From positions 1,728,422 to 1,792,421 of the forward strand of contig NZ_CP147243.1 in the NCBI RefSeq assembly GCF_037198285.1: a stretch of 64,000 nt of DNA, given 5' to 3'. The DNA is from Haladaptatus sp. DJG-WS-42 (lineage in GTDB: Archaea > Halobacteriota > Halobacteria > Halobacteriales > Halococcaceae). Below, piece by piece: positions 18,465 through 29,686 of this stretch; within the stretch, counting starts at the first letter, position 1; each line of letters begins with the position of its first letter. The notes beneath the pieces were generated by a model, which made no database searches, was not told where the DNA came from, and saw only the letters and a program-made list of their open reading frames with translations. The position numbers were made by a program, and so were the translations under genes.

Positions 18465-19412
18465 CTATCGCAGTCGGCCGATGTCAGCCAACACAGCCGT
18501 TGCCGTCTCCGGGCCACCGGCCCCGCGACCGCTGATGTTGAGACGGCCTGCGTGCTTCGTCTCCAGTTGGACGATGTTCCGCGTCCCACTCACCGCGAGT
18601 GCACCATGCTCGGGCACGAGGCGTGGCCCAACGCGCACTGAACCGTCGGACACCTCGCCGATGAGACGAATCGTCTCGCCGTCTTCTGCAGCAAGGTCGA
18701 GCGCGCTTGGCGGAATCGAAGAGATGCCTCGCACCTCCGCGTCGGCGAGCGTGTACTCGCGCGCACCCTCCGCGAGGACGTTTGCGAGGATGACGCACTT
18801 GAGCGCCGCGTCGGTGCCCTCTACGTCGAACGTCGGGTCTGCTTCGGCCACGCCGAGGTCTTGGGCCTCTGCGAGGACGTGTTCGTAGCCGAGTCCCTCC
18901 GCGGCCATGCGCGTGAGGATGAAGTTCGCCGTCCCGTTCAATACGCCCCGGACGGCGGTGATGTTGCGCGACCCCATGTCCGCGATGGTGGAAAGCGCGG
19001 GAATCGCACCGGCGACGGTCGCCTCGAACAGCACGTCCCCCTCGCTCTCGCGTTCGAGGGCGCGCACGTCGGCGTACCGTTCTGCAACCGGCCCTTTGTT
19101 CGCGAGCACGACGTGGCGGTCCGCTTCGAGGGCGGCTTGGACGTGACTGAAGCCCGGCTCTGCGTCCCCGAGCGTCGTTGGCGTTGCTTCCACGAGCACG
19201 TCGTAGTCGCCGCCGAGAACCGTCTCAGGGCTCTCAGCGCCAACCGTCTTGCCGCGCTCTTTCCGGTTGAGTGCGTGGGCAACGTCGATGCCCGCCGCGT
19301 CGATGGCTGCGCTCTGTGAGTCAGCGAGTGCCGTGACGGTATGGCCGTACTCTCCGGCCAACTCAGCCACCGAACGGCCGACTGCACCGGCTCCGAGAAT
19401 CGCGAGTTTCAT
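18465..19412 (-). CDS. hom: Homoserine dehydrogenase
   Basis: A 315-residue enzyme that reduces aspartate semialdehyde to homoserine for threonine and methionine synthesis. The Rossmann motif GAGAVG is at residues 7-12. The catalytic region is GVLNGTANFILTRM with EAQDLGVAEADPTFDVEGTD. It lacks a fused ACT domain; the upstream ACT protein, whose end overlaps by four bases, probably supplies regulation. Confidence 0.93.
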   Translation of the reverse strand: MKLAILGAGAVGRSVAELAGEYGHTVTALADSQSAAIDAAGIDVAHALNRKERGKTVGAESPETVLGGDYDVLVEATPTTLGDAEPGFSHVQAALEADRHVVLANKGPVAERYADVRALERESEGDVLFEATVAGAIPALSTIADMGSRNITAVRGVLNGTANFILTRMAAEGLGYEHVLAEAQDLGVAEADPTFDVEGTDAALKCVILANVLAEGAREYTLADAEVRGISSIPPSALDLAAEDGETIRLIGEVSDGSVRVGPRLVPEHGALAVSGTRNIVQLETKHAGRLNISGRGAGGPETATAVLADIGRLR

Positions 19413-19957
19413 TGGTCACCTCCTTCGAGAAGCGGCTCAACGACCTCTAAGCCCTTCTCTGCGGCAATCGCTCGCACGGCTTCGAGTACGCGCTCTGCTT
19501 GCCCGCGTTGGGTGGCGAGGCGCATCCGCGCACACGACACTTCGTCAGTGCCGTTTGGCGCGGTTAGCGACACGTCCGCGACCGACGCACTCGTACACTC
19601 TTCGAGCCGCGTGAGCGTGTCGGAGAGGTCCGTCTCGACCAAGTGGCCGATGAGCACGATGTTCATCTCCTCGCCGTAGCGCTCGGGGCCAGCTTTGGTG
19701 ACGTTCACGCCGTTCTCTCTGAGTGCGCCGACGATGGTCTCGAACCGCTCTGGGGTTGCCTCGAAATCGACTTCGACTGGGATACGTCCGCGCGGGGTAA
19801 TCGACCCGCGCTCGTGGAAGATAGAGAGGAGATTCCCGCCGTTGTTCGCGATTGGTTCGAGCGCGGCCAACAGCTCACCGGGTTCGTCGGTGAGTTCGAG
19901 TCGGACGATGTAGGCCCGTGTGTACTGCCCGCCGTCGGTCGTTGCTTGCTCACTCAT
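19409..19957 (-). CDS. ACT-domain amino-acid-binding regulator
   Basis: A 182-residue protein with an N-terminal ACT domain (VRLELTDEPGELLAALEPI) and a second ACT-like half. It overlaps hom by four bases. In many archaea a free ACT protein sits beside a short homoserine dehydrogenase and is thought to give threonine feedback control. The pairing is direct from sequence; the effector is inferred. Confidence 0.85.
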   Translation of the reverse strand: MSEQATTDGGQYTRAYIVRLELTDEPGELLAALEPIANNGGNLLSIFHERGSITPRGRIPVEVDFEATPERFETIVGALRENGVNVTKAGPERYGEEMNIVLIGHLVETDLSDTLTRLEECTSASVADVSLTAPNGTDEVSCARMRLATQRGQAERVLEAVRAIAAEKGLEVVEPLLEGGDQ

Positions 19958-20188
19958 CTGACCACCCGACGACGCGCGTCGGCGAGGCGCAAGCCGCCAT
20001 GGGGCGGGTCACCGAACGATGTTCGATGGAAAAGGCCTGAATCATGGGTTTCACTCACTCGTGCGACGATAAAAGCCTGATGTAACATGCAACCGTTGGT
20101 AAAATTCGCCGCACTGTCACATGGTGGGCTGACTGCGTTGCCACTTCGATTGGTGAAAGAAAGATAGAGTCGCACCCGAAGGCGCGTT

Positions 20189-22375
20189 CTAGAAGTAGTT
20201 GATCGACTCGGGCAGTTCGAGTTTCATGCCCTTGCGCTCGCGGATCTCCTGGATGGTCTCTGGCTGGAGGTTGTCAGCCATGTCCTGGAAGCCTGCGTTC
20301 TCCGTGTTCCAGGAGGCGCGGCCTTCCGTCGCGGAGCGGAGGTCGGAGGCGAATCCGATCATTTCCTGCACTGGTGCGACGCCTTCGACAACCATGACGT
20401 CGCCGTCCTGGTACATGTCGTCGACGCGGCCACGGCGACCCTGAATCTCGCCGGAGGCAGCACCCATGTGCTCGGTCGGAACGTCGATGCGGACGTTCTG
20501 AATCGGTTCGAGCAGCGAGACCTCACCGGCGATGAGCGCGCGGTGGATGGCGTTGCGGGTTGCTGGGATGACCTGTGCTGGGCCACGGTGGATGGCGTCT
20601 TCGTGGAGCTTTGCGTCTTCGAGGCGGAACAGCGCGCCCGACACTGGCTCCTTTGCGAGTGGACCGTCGTCGAGAGCCTCTTCTAAGCCTTCGATGACGA
20701 GTTCCATCGTCTCGTTCAGGTGCTGGATACCCTTCGTGTCGTCGATGAGGATGTTCGTCCCGTAGATGTGTTCGACGTTCTGGGCGGTGTCCTTGTCCAT
20801 GCCAGCTTCCATGAGCGCCTCGCGGCGTTCGAGTTCTGGCATGTCCATCGTCGCGTCACCGAGCTTCAGCAGCTCCACAATCTCCTCCGAGAGTGGCTCT
20901 ACGTGTACGTAGAAGCGGTTGTGGCGGTTTGGCGAGATGCCTTCGACCGTTGGGGAGGCCTTGCGTGGCTTCTCACGGTAGACAACGATTGGCTCACCAG
21001 TCGTGACTGGGATGCCCTGGTTGCGCTCGATACGCTGGGTGATGACCTCGAGGTGGAGCTCGCCCTGCCCGCTGATGAGGTGCTCGCCCGTGTCCTCGTT
21101 AATCGTAATCTGGATGGTTGGGTCTTCTTTGGAGACCTGACGGAGCGTCGCGATGAGCTTTGGCAGGTCGTCCATGCTCTTTGCCTCAACGGACTTCGTG
21201 ATGACGGGTTCGCTGATGTGCTCGATGGACTCGAACGGCGTCATCTCGACGGAGGAGACGGTGGAGCCAGCGATGGCGTCGCGGAGGCCGGTCACGGCTG
21301 CGATGTTACCCGCAGGGACGCGCTCGACTTCTTCGCGCTCGCCACCCATGTAGAGGCCGACAGACTGGATGCGGTTCTTGCCTGCCGTCCCGGAGACGTA
21401 GAGCTCCTGACCGCGCTCGATGGTTCCGGAGAACAGGCGACCGGATGCGACTTCGCCTGCGTGTGGGTCCATTGCGATGTCCGTGACCATGAAGACGACT
21501 TCGCCTTCGTCGTCGACGTCACGCATCTGGATTGCGATGTCGCTCTCTGGGTCGCCACGCCAGACGGTCGGGATACGACGTGGCTGCGCTTCGATTGGGT
21601 TCGGGAAGTGCTCTGCGACCATGTCCAGGACGACGTCGGAAAGCGGCGAGAGCTCTTTGAGCTCGTCGGTGTTGTCGTTCTGGTTGTAGTCGATGATGTC
21701 ACCGAAGTCGATGCCGGTCTCCTGCATGGATGGGAGGGAGACTGCCCAGTTGTAGAGGGCAGACCCGAAGGCGACAGTCCCGTTCTCGACGCTGACTTTC
21801 CAGCCTTCTTCCTCGTACTTCTCCTCTGCCATCCCGCGGATGAGTTCGTTGACCTCGCGGATGACCTTCTGGAGACGCTCTTGCATCTCCTGTGGGCCTT
21901 CCTGGAGCTCATTGATGAGGCGGTCGACCTTGTTGATGAACAGGGCTGGCTTGACACCCTCGCGGAGTGCCTGGCGAACAACCGTCTCAGTCTGGGGCAT
22001 CGTGCCTTCGACTGCGTCAACCACGATGAGCGCACCGTCGACTGCGCGCATCGCACGCGTCACGTCGCCACCGAAGTCGACGTGGCCGGGCGTGTCGATG
22101 AGGTTGATGAGGTGGTTCTTCTCATCCCATTCGTGGGTCATCGACACGTTTGCCGCGTCGATGGTGATGCCACGTTCCTGTTCGTCTTCCTCGGTGTCCA
22201 TCGCAAGCTGGTGGCCTGCGAGGTCCTTGGAGATCATACCGGCACCCGCGAGCAGGTTGTCGGTCAGGGTTGTTTTACCGTGGTCGATGTGCGCCGCGAT
22301 GGCCATGTTCCGGATGTGCTCCGGCTTGTCCATCAGGCGTTCACATTCCTGGACAATCTTCTTTCGTCGGCCCAT
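20189..22375 (-). CDS. fusA: Translation elongation factor EF-2
   Basis: A 728-residue translocation GTPase. The P-loop AHIDHGKT is at residues 28-35; DTPGHVD and NKVDR follow. The diphthamide site is the histidine in DAIHRGPAQ, about residue 596, the target of diphtheria toxin in eukaryotes and archaea. The start MGRRKKIV is the normal archaeal one. It is transcribed with the translation block but set apart by about 1.2 kb from rpsG by a gene on the other strand. Confidence 0.96.
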   Translation of the reverse strand: MGRRKKIVQECERLMDKPEHIRNMAIAAHIDHGKTTLTDNLLAGAGMISKDLAGHQLAMDTEEDEQERGITIDAANVSMTHEWDEKNHLINLIDTPGHVDFGGDVTRAMRAVDGALIVVDAVEGTMPQTETVVRQALREGVKPALFINKVDRLINELQEGPQEMQERLQKVIREVNELIRGMAEEKYEEEGWKVSVENGTVAFGSALYNWAVSLPSMQETGIDFGDIIDYNQNDNTDELKELSPLSDVVLDMVAEHFPNPIEAQPRRIPTVWRGDPESDIAIQMRDVDDEGEVVFMVTDIAMDPHAGEVASGRLFSGTIERGQELYVSGTAGKNRIQSVGLYMGGEREEVERVPAGNIAAVTGLRDAIAGSTVSSVEMTPFESIEHISEPVITKSVEAKSMDDLPKLIATLRQVSKEDPTIQITINEDTGEHLISGQGELHLEVITQRIERNQGIPVTTGEPIVVYREKPRKASPTVEGISPNRHNRFYVHVEPLSEEIVELLKLGDATMDMPELERREALMEAGMDKDTAQNVEHIYGTNILIDDTKGIQHLNETMELVIEGLEEALDDGPLAKEPVSGALFRLEDAKLHEDAIHRGPAQVIPATRNAIHRALIAGEVSLLEPIQNVRIDVPTEHMGAASGEIQGRRGRVDDMYQDGDVMVVEGVAPVQEMIGFASDLRSATEGRASWNTENAGFQDMADNLQPETIQEIRERKGMKLELPESINYF

Positions 22376-22638
22376 ATGGGCTAACCTTCCGGCAGGAGGT
22401 TCAAAAGGATAGTGTTTCGTGCGGACCATCGCTGAGACATCAATTCTACCGAATATCACAGCGTAAACCGCTCACGAGCTGATTTCCTCCTAAAATGTGA
22501 CTCAACCTTTATTCAGGAGCCAAACCGAGAAAACGAGGCGTAGGTCGCTCGAAATCGCCGCAAACCGTCTATTTCACTCTGTATGTCAACAATCCCCACA
22601 ACACTCATCTTCGACCCCGTCGTTTGTTAGTCATACAC

Positions 22639-23400
22639 ATGGATGTCCGTGTGCCAGCAGGCGTGCTCCAAGACCCGTTTCTCGGGGCACAGTACCTCTT
22701 TGAGACCGAATACGACCTCGACTGGCCAGTCATCGTCATGGTTCGCGACAACCCCGACGAACGCACGTGGACGGCTCACTACGCCGAACACCACCTGCTC
22801 AACCTCTCTAGACAGGCCGCCTCGAGCGCGATGGCTCGTGAGCTCGTCCTCCACGAGTACGCCCACATGTACCGCTACGAACAGGGCCATCCATCCCACC
22901 TCCAATCGACCGCAGAAGCGCTCATCCTCGCCTTTACCGGGAGACGAGTCGAGCAACGAAAGCTCACCCACTGCTATCAGATTGCGAACCACATGAAGGA
23001 CATCTACGCCGACGATATCACTCTCGACGTGTATCCCGCGACGAAACTCCTCGCCTTCTTAGAGGCCAGTCTCGCAACCGCCGTCGCAGACCGGCCTATC
23101 GACCGTCCCGGAGCCGTTCGCCATACCCCGGCTGCAGACCCGGACATCACCGCGGTGAACGCCGCCTTCGCGCTTGGCCTCGCAGAGCGCCACGACCTCA
23201 TCGACGCAGACCACCGCCTCTACGAACTCGCGGCCATCGCGGCCGCAGACGCACCGCACGTGAATCTCGATTCGTTCAAACGGCGATTCCGCACGCTCGC
23301 GCGCGACACGAACGCAAGTGAATATCGTAAGGCACTCGTCGAAATCACGAGAAAATACGCGATGCACACCGGCGGCACGGGCGACGTAGCGGCTGACTAA
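22639..23400 (+). CDS. Conserved haloarchaeal protein with HEYAH motif (DUF5781-like)
   Basis: A 253-residue protein. A metallopeptidase-like motif HEYAHMYRYEQGHPSH lies near residue 75, with the HExxH-like spacing H-E-Y-A-H typical of zincin-like folds. The rest is mainly helical. The motif suggests zinc binding and perhaps peptidase activity, but no substrate is evident. It sits between fusA and rpsG on the opposite strand. I believe it belongs to the DUF5781 group; that is from memory. Confidence 0.7.
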   Translation: MDVRVPAGVLQDPFLGAQYLFETEYDLDWPVIVMVRDNPDERTWTAHYAEHHLLNLSRQAASSAMARELVLHEYAHMYRYEQGHPSHLQSTAEALILAFTGRRVEQRKLTHCYQIANHMKDIYADDITLDVYPATKLLAFLEASLATAVADRPIDRPGAVRHTPAADPDITAVNAAFALGLAERHDLIDADHRLYELAAIAAADAPHVNLDSFKRRFRTLARDTNASEYRKALVEITRKYAMHTGGTGDVAAD

Positions 23401-23612
23401 ACCAACGAGAGTCGCATCGTGGAGCAGCTTCGAGCGACGACTCGTTCGAGTCAATGTTGGTCGCGCTCGACGTTTCCGTGTCGAATAACACAGTGGTCTC
23501 AAGCCGCTTCAATCTCTCGAGCGCACGTCAGCCCGACAACTGCCCGCGGGAACAGGGGAGCGGCGCGAACGCCGTGGCTCAGGAGTCGTAAAAACGTGAG
23601 AGAAGGGAACGG

Positions 23613-24227
23613 TTACCGAGCGGCGGCGGCGACGCGCTCTTTCTCTTCTTTCTGCCCGATTGCGTACGACTGGACGTCGTAGTCTGCTGCGCCCATCAGC
23701 TGGGATGCGAGCGCTTCTGCAGCGCTGGTTGGCTTCTTGTAGGAGCCACTGTATGCACCCTGTGCGATGAACTTGAGGGCCTGGTCGACACGGCGCTGTG
23801 GCGCAACGTCGACGGCCTGTGGAACCGAGATGCCACCGTATTTGAGACGGACGGTCTCTTCACGTGGCGACGAGTTCTCGACGGCGCGGACGAGAATCTG
23901 GACGGGGTTCTCCTCGGTGCGCTCTGCAATGATTTCGAATGCGTCGCGGACGATGGAACTCGCCTGTTGTTTCTTGCCCGTGTTCTCTTCGGTCTGCATC
24001 AGGCGGTTGATGAGCCGCTCGACGATGCTGACCTCGCTCTTCTGGAACTGCTTGTTCGCGTGGCGACCCATCGTGTGGGCGATGGGCGTCACGGTGATGT
24101 AGCGTTTGGTGCTCGGGTCGGTGTATTCGATTTCCGAAACGTCCCACGTGCCGAACAGCTCAGCGACCGTGCCGGCTTCCTCGGCGTCGGCCTCTTGTTC
24201 TGTTTCTGGAGTTTCCTCTTCGCTCAT
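23613..24227 (-). CDS. rpsG: Small ribosomal subunit protein uS7
   Basis: A 204-residue S7 with an acidic haloarchaeal N-terminal extension of about 25 residues. The family core is intact ([18 protein letters not shown], then [16 protein letters not shown]). It nucleates the 30S head. It overlaps rpsL by four bases, the conserved rpsL-rpsG pair. Confidence 0.96.
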   Translation of the reverse strand: MSEEETPETEQEADAEEAGTVAELFGTWDVSEIEYTDPSTKRYITVTPIAHTMGRHANKQFQKSEVSIVERLINRLMQTEENTGKKQQASSIVRDAFEIIAERTEENPVQILVRAVENSSPREETVRLKYGGISVPQAVDVAPQRRVDQALKFIAQGAYSGSYKKPTSAAEALASQLMGAADYDVQSYAIGQKEEKERVAAAAR

Positions 24228-24652
24228 CGAACCGGCTTCTCCTTGTTGCCACGGACGAGTTCGATCATGGACACGCCATTGACCTTCTCGACTTTGTAGT
24301 TGACACCCGAAAGGTCACCCATTGCGCGACCCTTCGCGCCGCCGATGCCGGCGATGGTGACTTCGTCGTGTTCGTCAATGAACGAGATTGCGCCGTCACC
24401 CGGACAGAAGGCGGTGACTTGCTTCCCGTTCTTGATGAGTTGAACACGGACACATTTTCGGATTGCAGAGTTGGGCTGTTTTGCCTCAATGCCCACTTTC
24501 TCCAGGACGATACCTCGGGCCTGCGGTGCGCCCTCGAGAGGGTCAGACTTGACGCCGAGCCCTCGGGCGCGCCGCGCGTACTCAGAGTCGGACCATCGGT
24601 GTGACTGACGGTCCTTTTTGAGCTTCCGCGCGGCGTACTTGCCGTTCGCCAT
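24224..24652 (-). CDS. rpsL: Small ribosomal subunit protein uS12
   Basis: A 142-residue S12 of archaeal length with the decoding-centre motif [15 protein letters not shown] and the C-terminal [17 protein letters not shown]. It monitors codon-anticodon pairing. It follows nusA in the classic rpoH-to-rpsG order, with one small gene on the opposite strand between. Confidence 0.96.
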   Translation of the reverse strand: MANGKYAARKLKKDRQSHRWSDSEYARRARGLGVKSDPLEGAPQARGIVLEKVGIEAKQPNSAIRKCVRVQLIKNGKQVTAFCPGDGAISFIDEHDEVTIAGIGGAKGRAMGDLSGVNYKVEKVNGVSMIELVRGNKEKPVR

Positions 24653-24795
24653 AGTACGCTTTCGTACCTGATGGAGCTACTTAAGCCTCCCTTTTCGCAC
24701 CCGCAGACGGGCGCTCTGTGGCGAATGTGGCTCGTGGTATCACGCGCCCGGGGCCGATAAAAAGATTATTACGGTTTTCGCGTCTACATTTGCCC

Positions 24796-25050
24796 ATGTC
24801 CACCCCTACGAACACCGACCCCTCCTCGGGCCAGGAGTTCTTAGAAACCCTGTTCCGGTATTCGTTCGTGTTGAAGCTCATCGGCATCGTCATTGGTCTG
24901 TTCGTCTTTGGCTACCTCATCGATACCTTCGGCGCACCGAACTCCTTTACCGGCATCGTCGTTGGTATGTCGTGGAGCCTCTCCGTCCTCCTTGGGCTCG
25001 CCATCGTCATCATCGGCGGCCTCTCGCTGATTCGCCAAGCGCTCCAGTAA
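24796..25050 (+). CDS. Small two-helix membrane protein
   Basis: An 84-residue protein with a short polar N terminus (MSTPTNTDPSSGQEF) and two membrane helices, around residues 26-46 and 52-76. It is inserted between rpsL and nusA on the opposite strand, with a T-run just after it. No family is recognised. The start places the helices after a hydrophilic lead; upstream codons overlap the divergent promoter. Confidence 0.65.
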   Translation: MSTPTNTDPSSGQEFLETLFRYSFVLKLIGIVIGLFVFGYLIDTFGAPNSFTGIVVGMSWSLSVLLGLAIVIIGGLSLIRQALQ

Positions 25051-25054
25051 GTCG

Positions 25055-25060
25055 TTTTTT
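25055..25060 (+). terminator. T-run terminator after the small membrane gene
   Basis: Six T residues start four bases after the stop codon, ahead of the convergent nusA end. Archaeal termination often needs only a T-run. Confidence 0.4.
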
Positions 25061-25144
25061 CGGGTATCTCACGGTTCACACTCGCAGAGAGCGACCGCTG
25101 TCGGTCGGCAGTCGCCACAAAAAAGCCTGCCTCGCACGCGCGAG

Positions 25145-25570
25145 TCAGGTTAATTGGATGTCGTCGATGTCGTGGTGGCGCTTTGCGAACAGGCGCGCAG
25201 CCCGAATGTTACGCCCGCCTTTGCCAATCGCCACGCCCGCGTCTTCCTGTGCCACCTCGGCGTAGGCCACCATGTCGTCGTTTCGACTGATGGTGACGTG
25301 GTACACCGCGGCGGGTGCGAGCGCGTTCGCGACGAACGCTTCCGGGGTGTCCGCGTTTTCGATAAGTTCGATGTCGCGGCCCAGTTTGTCTTCGACCTCT
25401 CGGACGTGCTTGCCGCCGGGGCCAATCGCTTGCCCCATCTCGCCTGCGCCGACGAGGATGAGCACGCGGTCGTTGTCGTCATCGACCACGCAATCGCGGG
25501 CGCTTGCGCCGGTCACGTCCTCGAAGAGGGCGATGAACTGGCGGGCTTCGTCCGAGAGGGTGACTTTCAT
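25145..25570 (-). CDS. nusA: NusA-like transcription termination/elongation factor
   Basis: A 141-residue archaeal NusA, made of the two KH domains only (VGAGEMGQAIGPGGKHV and VAIGKGGRNIRAARLFA). It binds RNA near the polymerase. Its start overlaps the stop of rpoA2 by one base, as in most euryarchaea. Confidence 0.93.
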   Translation of the reverse strand: MKVTLSDEARQFIALFEDVTGASARDCVVDDDNDRVLILVGAGEMGQAIGPGGKHVREVEDKLGRDIELIENADTPEAFVANALAPAAVYHVTISRNDDMVAYAEVAQEDAGVAIGKGGRNIRAARLFAKRHHDIDDIQLT

Positions 25571-26754
25571 TAGTCTGCCTGCTCCGCACTCCGGTTTATC
25601 GACCCCATCTTGAGGTCGACGTCACCGGTTCCGAGGCGGATTGGCTTCCCGACGATGACGTTCTCGGTGACACCGTTTAAGTCGTCAATCTCGCCGTGGA
25701 TGGCCGCGTCGAGCAGGTGGTTCACCGTCACCTCGAACGCTGCACGGGCGAGCACGGACTCCTTGCTGCCGGAAATCCCGTGGCGACCGATGGACTCGAT
25801 TTCACCGCGGTTGGTCATGATGTCTGCAACGAGCATCATGTGGCGGATGTTCACGTCGCCAAGCCCCTGTTCTTCGAGCGTGTTCATCGTCTCCTCGATG
25901 ATTGCCTCGCGCGCGGCCTCGATGCCGAGCGTGTGGTGAATCTCGTGGATGTTGTTACACGTCGTCCGCGAAGCGTCCACGCCTTCGATGGTGAGCACTT
26001 CGCCGAAGGCAGACCCCTCGGTGTAGAGGACGAACTGGTCTTCGTCGTCTAAGTCCTCCTTGCGGATGACGACACGGCGCACGTCTTCGATGCCCTTGAA
26101 GACGATTTCACGCAGTTCTTCGACGAGCTGGAGCAGGTCGCGGTAGCTTGGCTTTTCGGGACCGAACTCGATGGCCGTGCCGTTCTGGACGGTTTTCACG
26201 CCGAGTTTGTCCTCGATGATACCGGCGACGTCCTCTGCGGTCAGCCCACGCTCTTCTAGCGTGTCCTGATTCAGGTTCACCTGCACGAGCATGTCCGCGA
26301 CGTTCGTGCTGATGTCACCAAGTGCGAGGATGCGCGTCGCTTCGACGTTCCAGACGACCTGGTGGGCGAGTTCTTTGTCGGTGGCGTACTCGTCTTCCAG
26401 ATAAACGGTCATCATCGGCGTGTCCGGCGTTTTGCGAGCGTCCACCAGCTCGATGAGCCGGGGCAGCCCTTGGGTCACGTCGATTTCTGCCACACCCGCG
26501 TAGTGGAACGTGTTCATCGTCATCTGCGTCCCCGGTTCACCAATCGACTGGGCACTCACGGTGCCAACAGGGTCGAGTGGGTCAACACGGGTTTCGAGGT
26601 AGCGGTTCTCGACCGCCATGACGATCTCTTTCGCCTGTTCGTCGGTGACGTTTCGCTCTTCTAACGTCTCGTAGAGTTTCGTCTTGAGGCGCTTTGGGAG
26701 CTCGGTCGCTTCGACCTGTTCTGCGATGGCCTTGGGTACGTCGTAATCAGTCAT
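25570..26754 (-). CDS. rpoA2: DNA-directed RNA polymerase subunit A''
   Basis: A 394-residue C-terminal part of the largest subunit. [20 protein letters not shown], the trigger-loop region, is near residue 65. It overlaps the end of rpoA1 by eight bases. A' and A'' correspond to one subunit in bacteria. Confidence 0.96.
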   Translation of the reverse strand: MTDYDVPKAIAEQVEATELPKRLKTKLYETLEERNVTDEQAKEIVMAVENRYLETRVDPLDPVGTVSAQSIGEPGTQMTMNTFHYAGVAEIDVTQGLPRLIELVDARKTPDTPMMTVYLEDEYATDKELAHQVVWNVEATRILALGDISTNVADMLVQVNLNQDTLEERGLTAEDVAGIIEDKLGVKTVQNGTAIEFGPEKPSYRDLLQLVEELREIVFKGIEDVRRVVIRKEDLDDEDQFVLYTEGSAFGEVLTIEGVDASRTTCNNIHEIHHTLGIEAAREAIIEETMNTLEEQGLGDVNIRHMMLVADIMTNRGEIESIGRHGISGSKESVLARAAFEVTVNHLLDAAIHGEIDDLNGVTENVIVGKPIRLGTGDVDLKMGSINRSAEQAD

Positions 26755-29686
26755 CGGATTCTACCTCCTGGGTGTCGTTGTACGCCGCTTCACGCGCGTC
26801 TGCGTACTCAGAGAGGTTCGTTGGCGGCCGCTTGAGGCCGAGGTACTCCTCTTTGCGCCGTTCGGACTCGAACTCCGCATCGAGGACGCGGTCTGCAATC
26901 TGGTCGACGTCGATGTCGTAATCCTGGAACGAGGAAACCTTCACTGGACTCGTGCCGTCCTCACCGAATTCGAACTGGACGATGGTGTCGCTCGTGTCGC
27001 GCACCGTGCCGTCGTACTGCGTTTCGAGCTCGGAGAGTGCGTTGATGAGCCGGCGCTGGAGGTAGCCGGATTTCGAGGTGCGGACTGCCGTGTCCACAAG
27101 CCCCTCACGACCACCCATCGCGTGGAAGAAGAACTCACGCGGGCTGAGGCCTTTCCGGTAGGAACTCTCGACGAAGCCGTGGGCGTCGGCCGACAGGTCG
27201 TCTTTCTGGTAGTGGCTGAGGGTGCGGTCTTCGTAGCCGCGGTTGATGCGCTCGCCGCGCACTGCCTGCTGGCCAACACACGCAGCCATCTGCGTCAGGT
27301 TGAGCAGCGAGCCACGCGCCCCGGACTCGGCCATGATGACCGCCGGGTTGTCGTCTGCGAAGTGCTCCTCTGCGATGTCACCAGCAGAGTCACGGGCTTT
27401 GCCGAGCGTCTGCATGATTTTCATCTCGAGGGTCTCGTCTACGGTGCGGCCCGGGAGGGACTCTAAGTCGCCGTTCTCGTAGGTCTGGATGAGTTCCTGG
27501 ACGCGCTCGTAGGCGTTGTCGATTGCCTCGTCGATCTGCTCTTCTGCTTCCTTCTCGATCGACTCGTCGTCGATACCGAGCGAAAAGCCGAAGTGCATGA
27601 TCGCACGCATCGCAAGCGAGGAAATCTCGTTGATGAAGATGCGCGCGCGGGTTGCGCCGTACACCTTCATGATGGTGTCAACGACCTGCCCACCGAACGC
27701 ACCGACAGCGTCCTCGTCGATGGTGCCTTCGAGCAGTTGGCCGTTTTCGATGATGACGGTGTCACCGGTCGAGGACTTGAACTCAAGGCTCAGGTCGCCC
27801 GGCAGGAGTTCGGAGAAGATGGTGTGGCCCGTCCAGTACGGGACGCCTTCTTCGTCCTCGCCGTCCGGCGCTGGCAGCTCGTCCACGCGCGTCGCACGGA
27901 GCAAGTCGAGTGCCTGCGTCTCGTTGAATTTCGGGTTCTCGTGGGTGAGCAGGTAGGTACCAGAGATGTGGTCCTGAATCGCGCCGATGATGTTCTCACC
28001 GAAGCGCGGCGAGAGAATCTGCTCTTGGACGCGCATCAACACGCGCGCCTCGGCACGCGCCTCCTCGTTCTGGAGGGCGTGCATGTTCATCTCGTCACCG
28101 TCGAAGTCAGCGTTGTACGGCGGACAGACAACCGTGTTCAGGCGGAACGTCTTGTACGGCATCACGACGACTTCGTGAGCCATGATGGACATCCGGTGGA
28201 GCGATGGCTGCCGGTTGAAGATGACGATGTCACCGTCGACGAGGTGGCGGTTGACCTCCCAGCCGACCTCGACTTTCTCTGCGAGTTCCTCGCAGTTTTT
28301 GTGCGTGACCTTCAGGCGACGGCCGTCAGGGCGGCGCACGTAGTTCGCGCCGGGATGCCCGTCTGGACCGTTTCGAACGTACGTTCGCGCCTCCTCTAAG
28401 GTGCGCTCGGTGACGTTCATCGTCTGGGTCATCTCCTTTGCAACGCGGTCTGGGACACCGACTTCGTTGAGCGAGAGGGTCGGGTCCGGGCTGATGACCG
28501 TCCGTGCAGAGAAGTTGACACGCTTCCCGGACAGCGAGCCACGGAAGCGCCCTTCCTTGCCCTTGAGACGCTGACTCAGCGTCTTGAGTGGGCGACCCGA
28601 GCGGTGGCGGGCCGGTGGCGTTCCCGAAATCTCGTTGTCCATGAACGTCGTGACGTGGTACTGGAGCAGCTCCCACAAGTCCTCGATAATCAGCTGTGGG
28701 GCACCCGCCTCACGGTTCTCCATGAACCGCTGGTTGATGCGGATGATGTCCACGAGCTTGTGCGTGAGGTCGTCCTCACTGCGCTGGCCGTTGTCGAGCG
28801 TGATCGAGGGGCGTGCGGTGACCGGCGGAACCGGGAGCACGGTGAGAATCATCCACTCTGGGCGCGAGCGCTCAGAGTCGATGCCGAGCACGTCTAAGTC
28901 CTCGTCTGGGATGTCCTCGAACCAGTCGCGAATGTCCGAGGGCATCAGCTTGTTCATGTCCTCGACCGTGAGGTCGATTTTGAGCGCCTTTTCGAGTGCG
29001 CGACGGTCCATCTCACGCGGGCGGAACTCGCCCGAGAGGATTTCGTTGATGCGCGAGAGGTCGATTTCCGTCTTGTCTGCGAGCTCCTGTGGGGAGGTGC
29101 CCGGACGGTCTTCTTCCTCGTTTGGCTGCATCGCCGCGGCAATCTGTTCTGCGTAGTCGGAGGCGAGCACGTCCTGCACTTCGTAGTACGTCGTTGGCTT
29201 CTCGTGCTGGATGTCGTACTGCGTCTCGCCACAGAACGGACAGGCATCTGCCTTGCGGGCCTGTCGGATGGCGGCTTTCGTCACGTCGTTCAGGTCGTTA
29301 CCGAGTTCGCGGGCGACCGTCTGCTGGTCGCGGAACCCCTCGCGCTCGTCTTCGGTGAGACAGAGGCGCGAGCAGTCGCGGCACGTCCCGCGCAGGAGGC
29401 GGCGGATGAGCTTCGTAAAGCCGACGTGGATGACGGGCGCGGCGAGTTCGATGTGGCCGAAGTGGCCGTTACACGACCCGGAGTGTTTCCCGCAGGTCTT
29501 ACACTGCAGCCCGGGGTCAATGACACCGAGACGCGGGTCCATGAGACCCATGTCGATGGGGAACCCGTCGTCGTCGTAGGTGTCTGCGGTGATGATTTTC
29601 GTCGCGCTCATCTCACGGTACTCCTCGGGGCTCATCAGCCCGAAGCTGATGGAACCAATCTCTTTGGGTGTGCTGTTGGAACTCAT
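26747..29686 (-). CDS. rpoA1: DNA-directed RNA polymerase subunit A'
   Basis: A 979-residue catalytic subunit. The active-site motif NADFDGD is at residues 525-531 and chelates the catalytic magnesium. Zinc-binding cysteines ([16 protein letters not shown] and CPFC) are near the N terminus. No intein interrupts the active site. It overlaps rpoB1 by four bases. Confidence 0.97.
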   Translation of the reverse strand: MSSNSTPKEIGSISFGLMSPEEYREMSATKIITADTYDDDGFPIDMGLMDPRLGVIDPGLQCKTCGKHSGSCNGHFGHIELAAPVIHVGFTKLIRRLLRGTCRDCSRLCLTEDEREGFRDQQTVARELGNDLNDVTKAAIRQARKADACPFCGETQYDIQHEKPTTYYEVQDVLASDYAEQIAAAMQPNEEEDRPGTSPQELADKTEIDLSRINEILSGEFRPREMDRRALEKALKIDLTVEDMNKLMPSDIRDWFEDIPDEDLDVLGIDSERSRPEWMILTVLPVPPVTARPSITLDNGQRSEDDLTHKLVDIIRINQRFMENREAGAPQLIIEDLWELLQYHVTTFMDNEISGTPPARHRSGRPLKTLSQRLKGKEGRFRGSLSGKRVNFSARTVISPDPTLSLNEVGVPDRVAKEMTQTMNVTERTLEEARTYVRNGPDGHPGANYVRRPDGRRLKVTHKNCEELAEKVEVGWEVNRHLVDGDIVIFNRQPSLHRMSIMAHEVVVMPYKTFRLNTVVCPPYNADFDGDEMNMHALQNEEARAEARVLMRVQEQILSPRFGENIIGAIQDHISGTYLLTHENPKFNETQALDLLRATRVDELPAPDGEDEEGVPYWTGHTIFSELLPGDLSLEFKSSTGDTVIIENGQLLEGTIDEDAVGAFGGQVVDTIMKVYGATRARIFINEISSLAMRAIMHFGFSLGIDDESIEKEAEEQIDEAIDNAYERVQELIQTYENGDLESLPGRTVDETLEMKIMQTLGKARDSAGDIAEEHFADDNPAVIMAESGARGSLLNLTQMAACVGQQAVRGERINRGYEDRTLSHYQKDDLSADAHGFVESSYRKGLSPREFFFHAMGGREGLVDTAVRTSKSGYLQRRLINALSELETQYDGTVRDTSDTIVQFEFGEDGTSPVKVSSFQDYDIDVDQIADRVLDAEFESERRKEEYLGLKRPPTNLSEYADAREAAYNDTQEVESDD

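Noticed and set aside
20720-22384. Long plus-strand open frame of 554 codons opposite fusA
   Set aside because: It is the antisense shadow of EF-2, with Val/Asp/Leu-rich composition and no motif.
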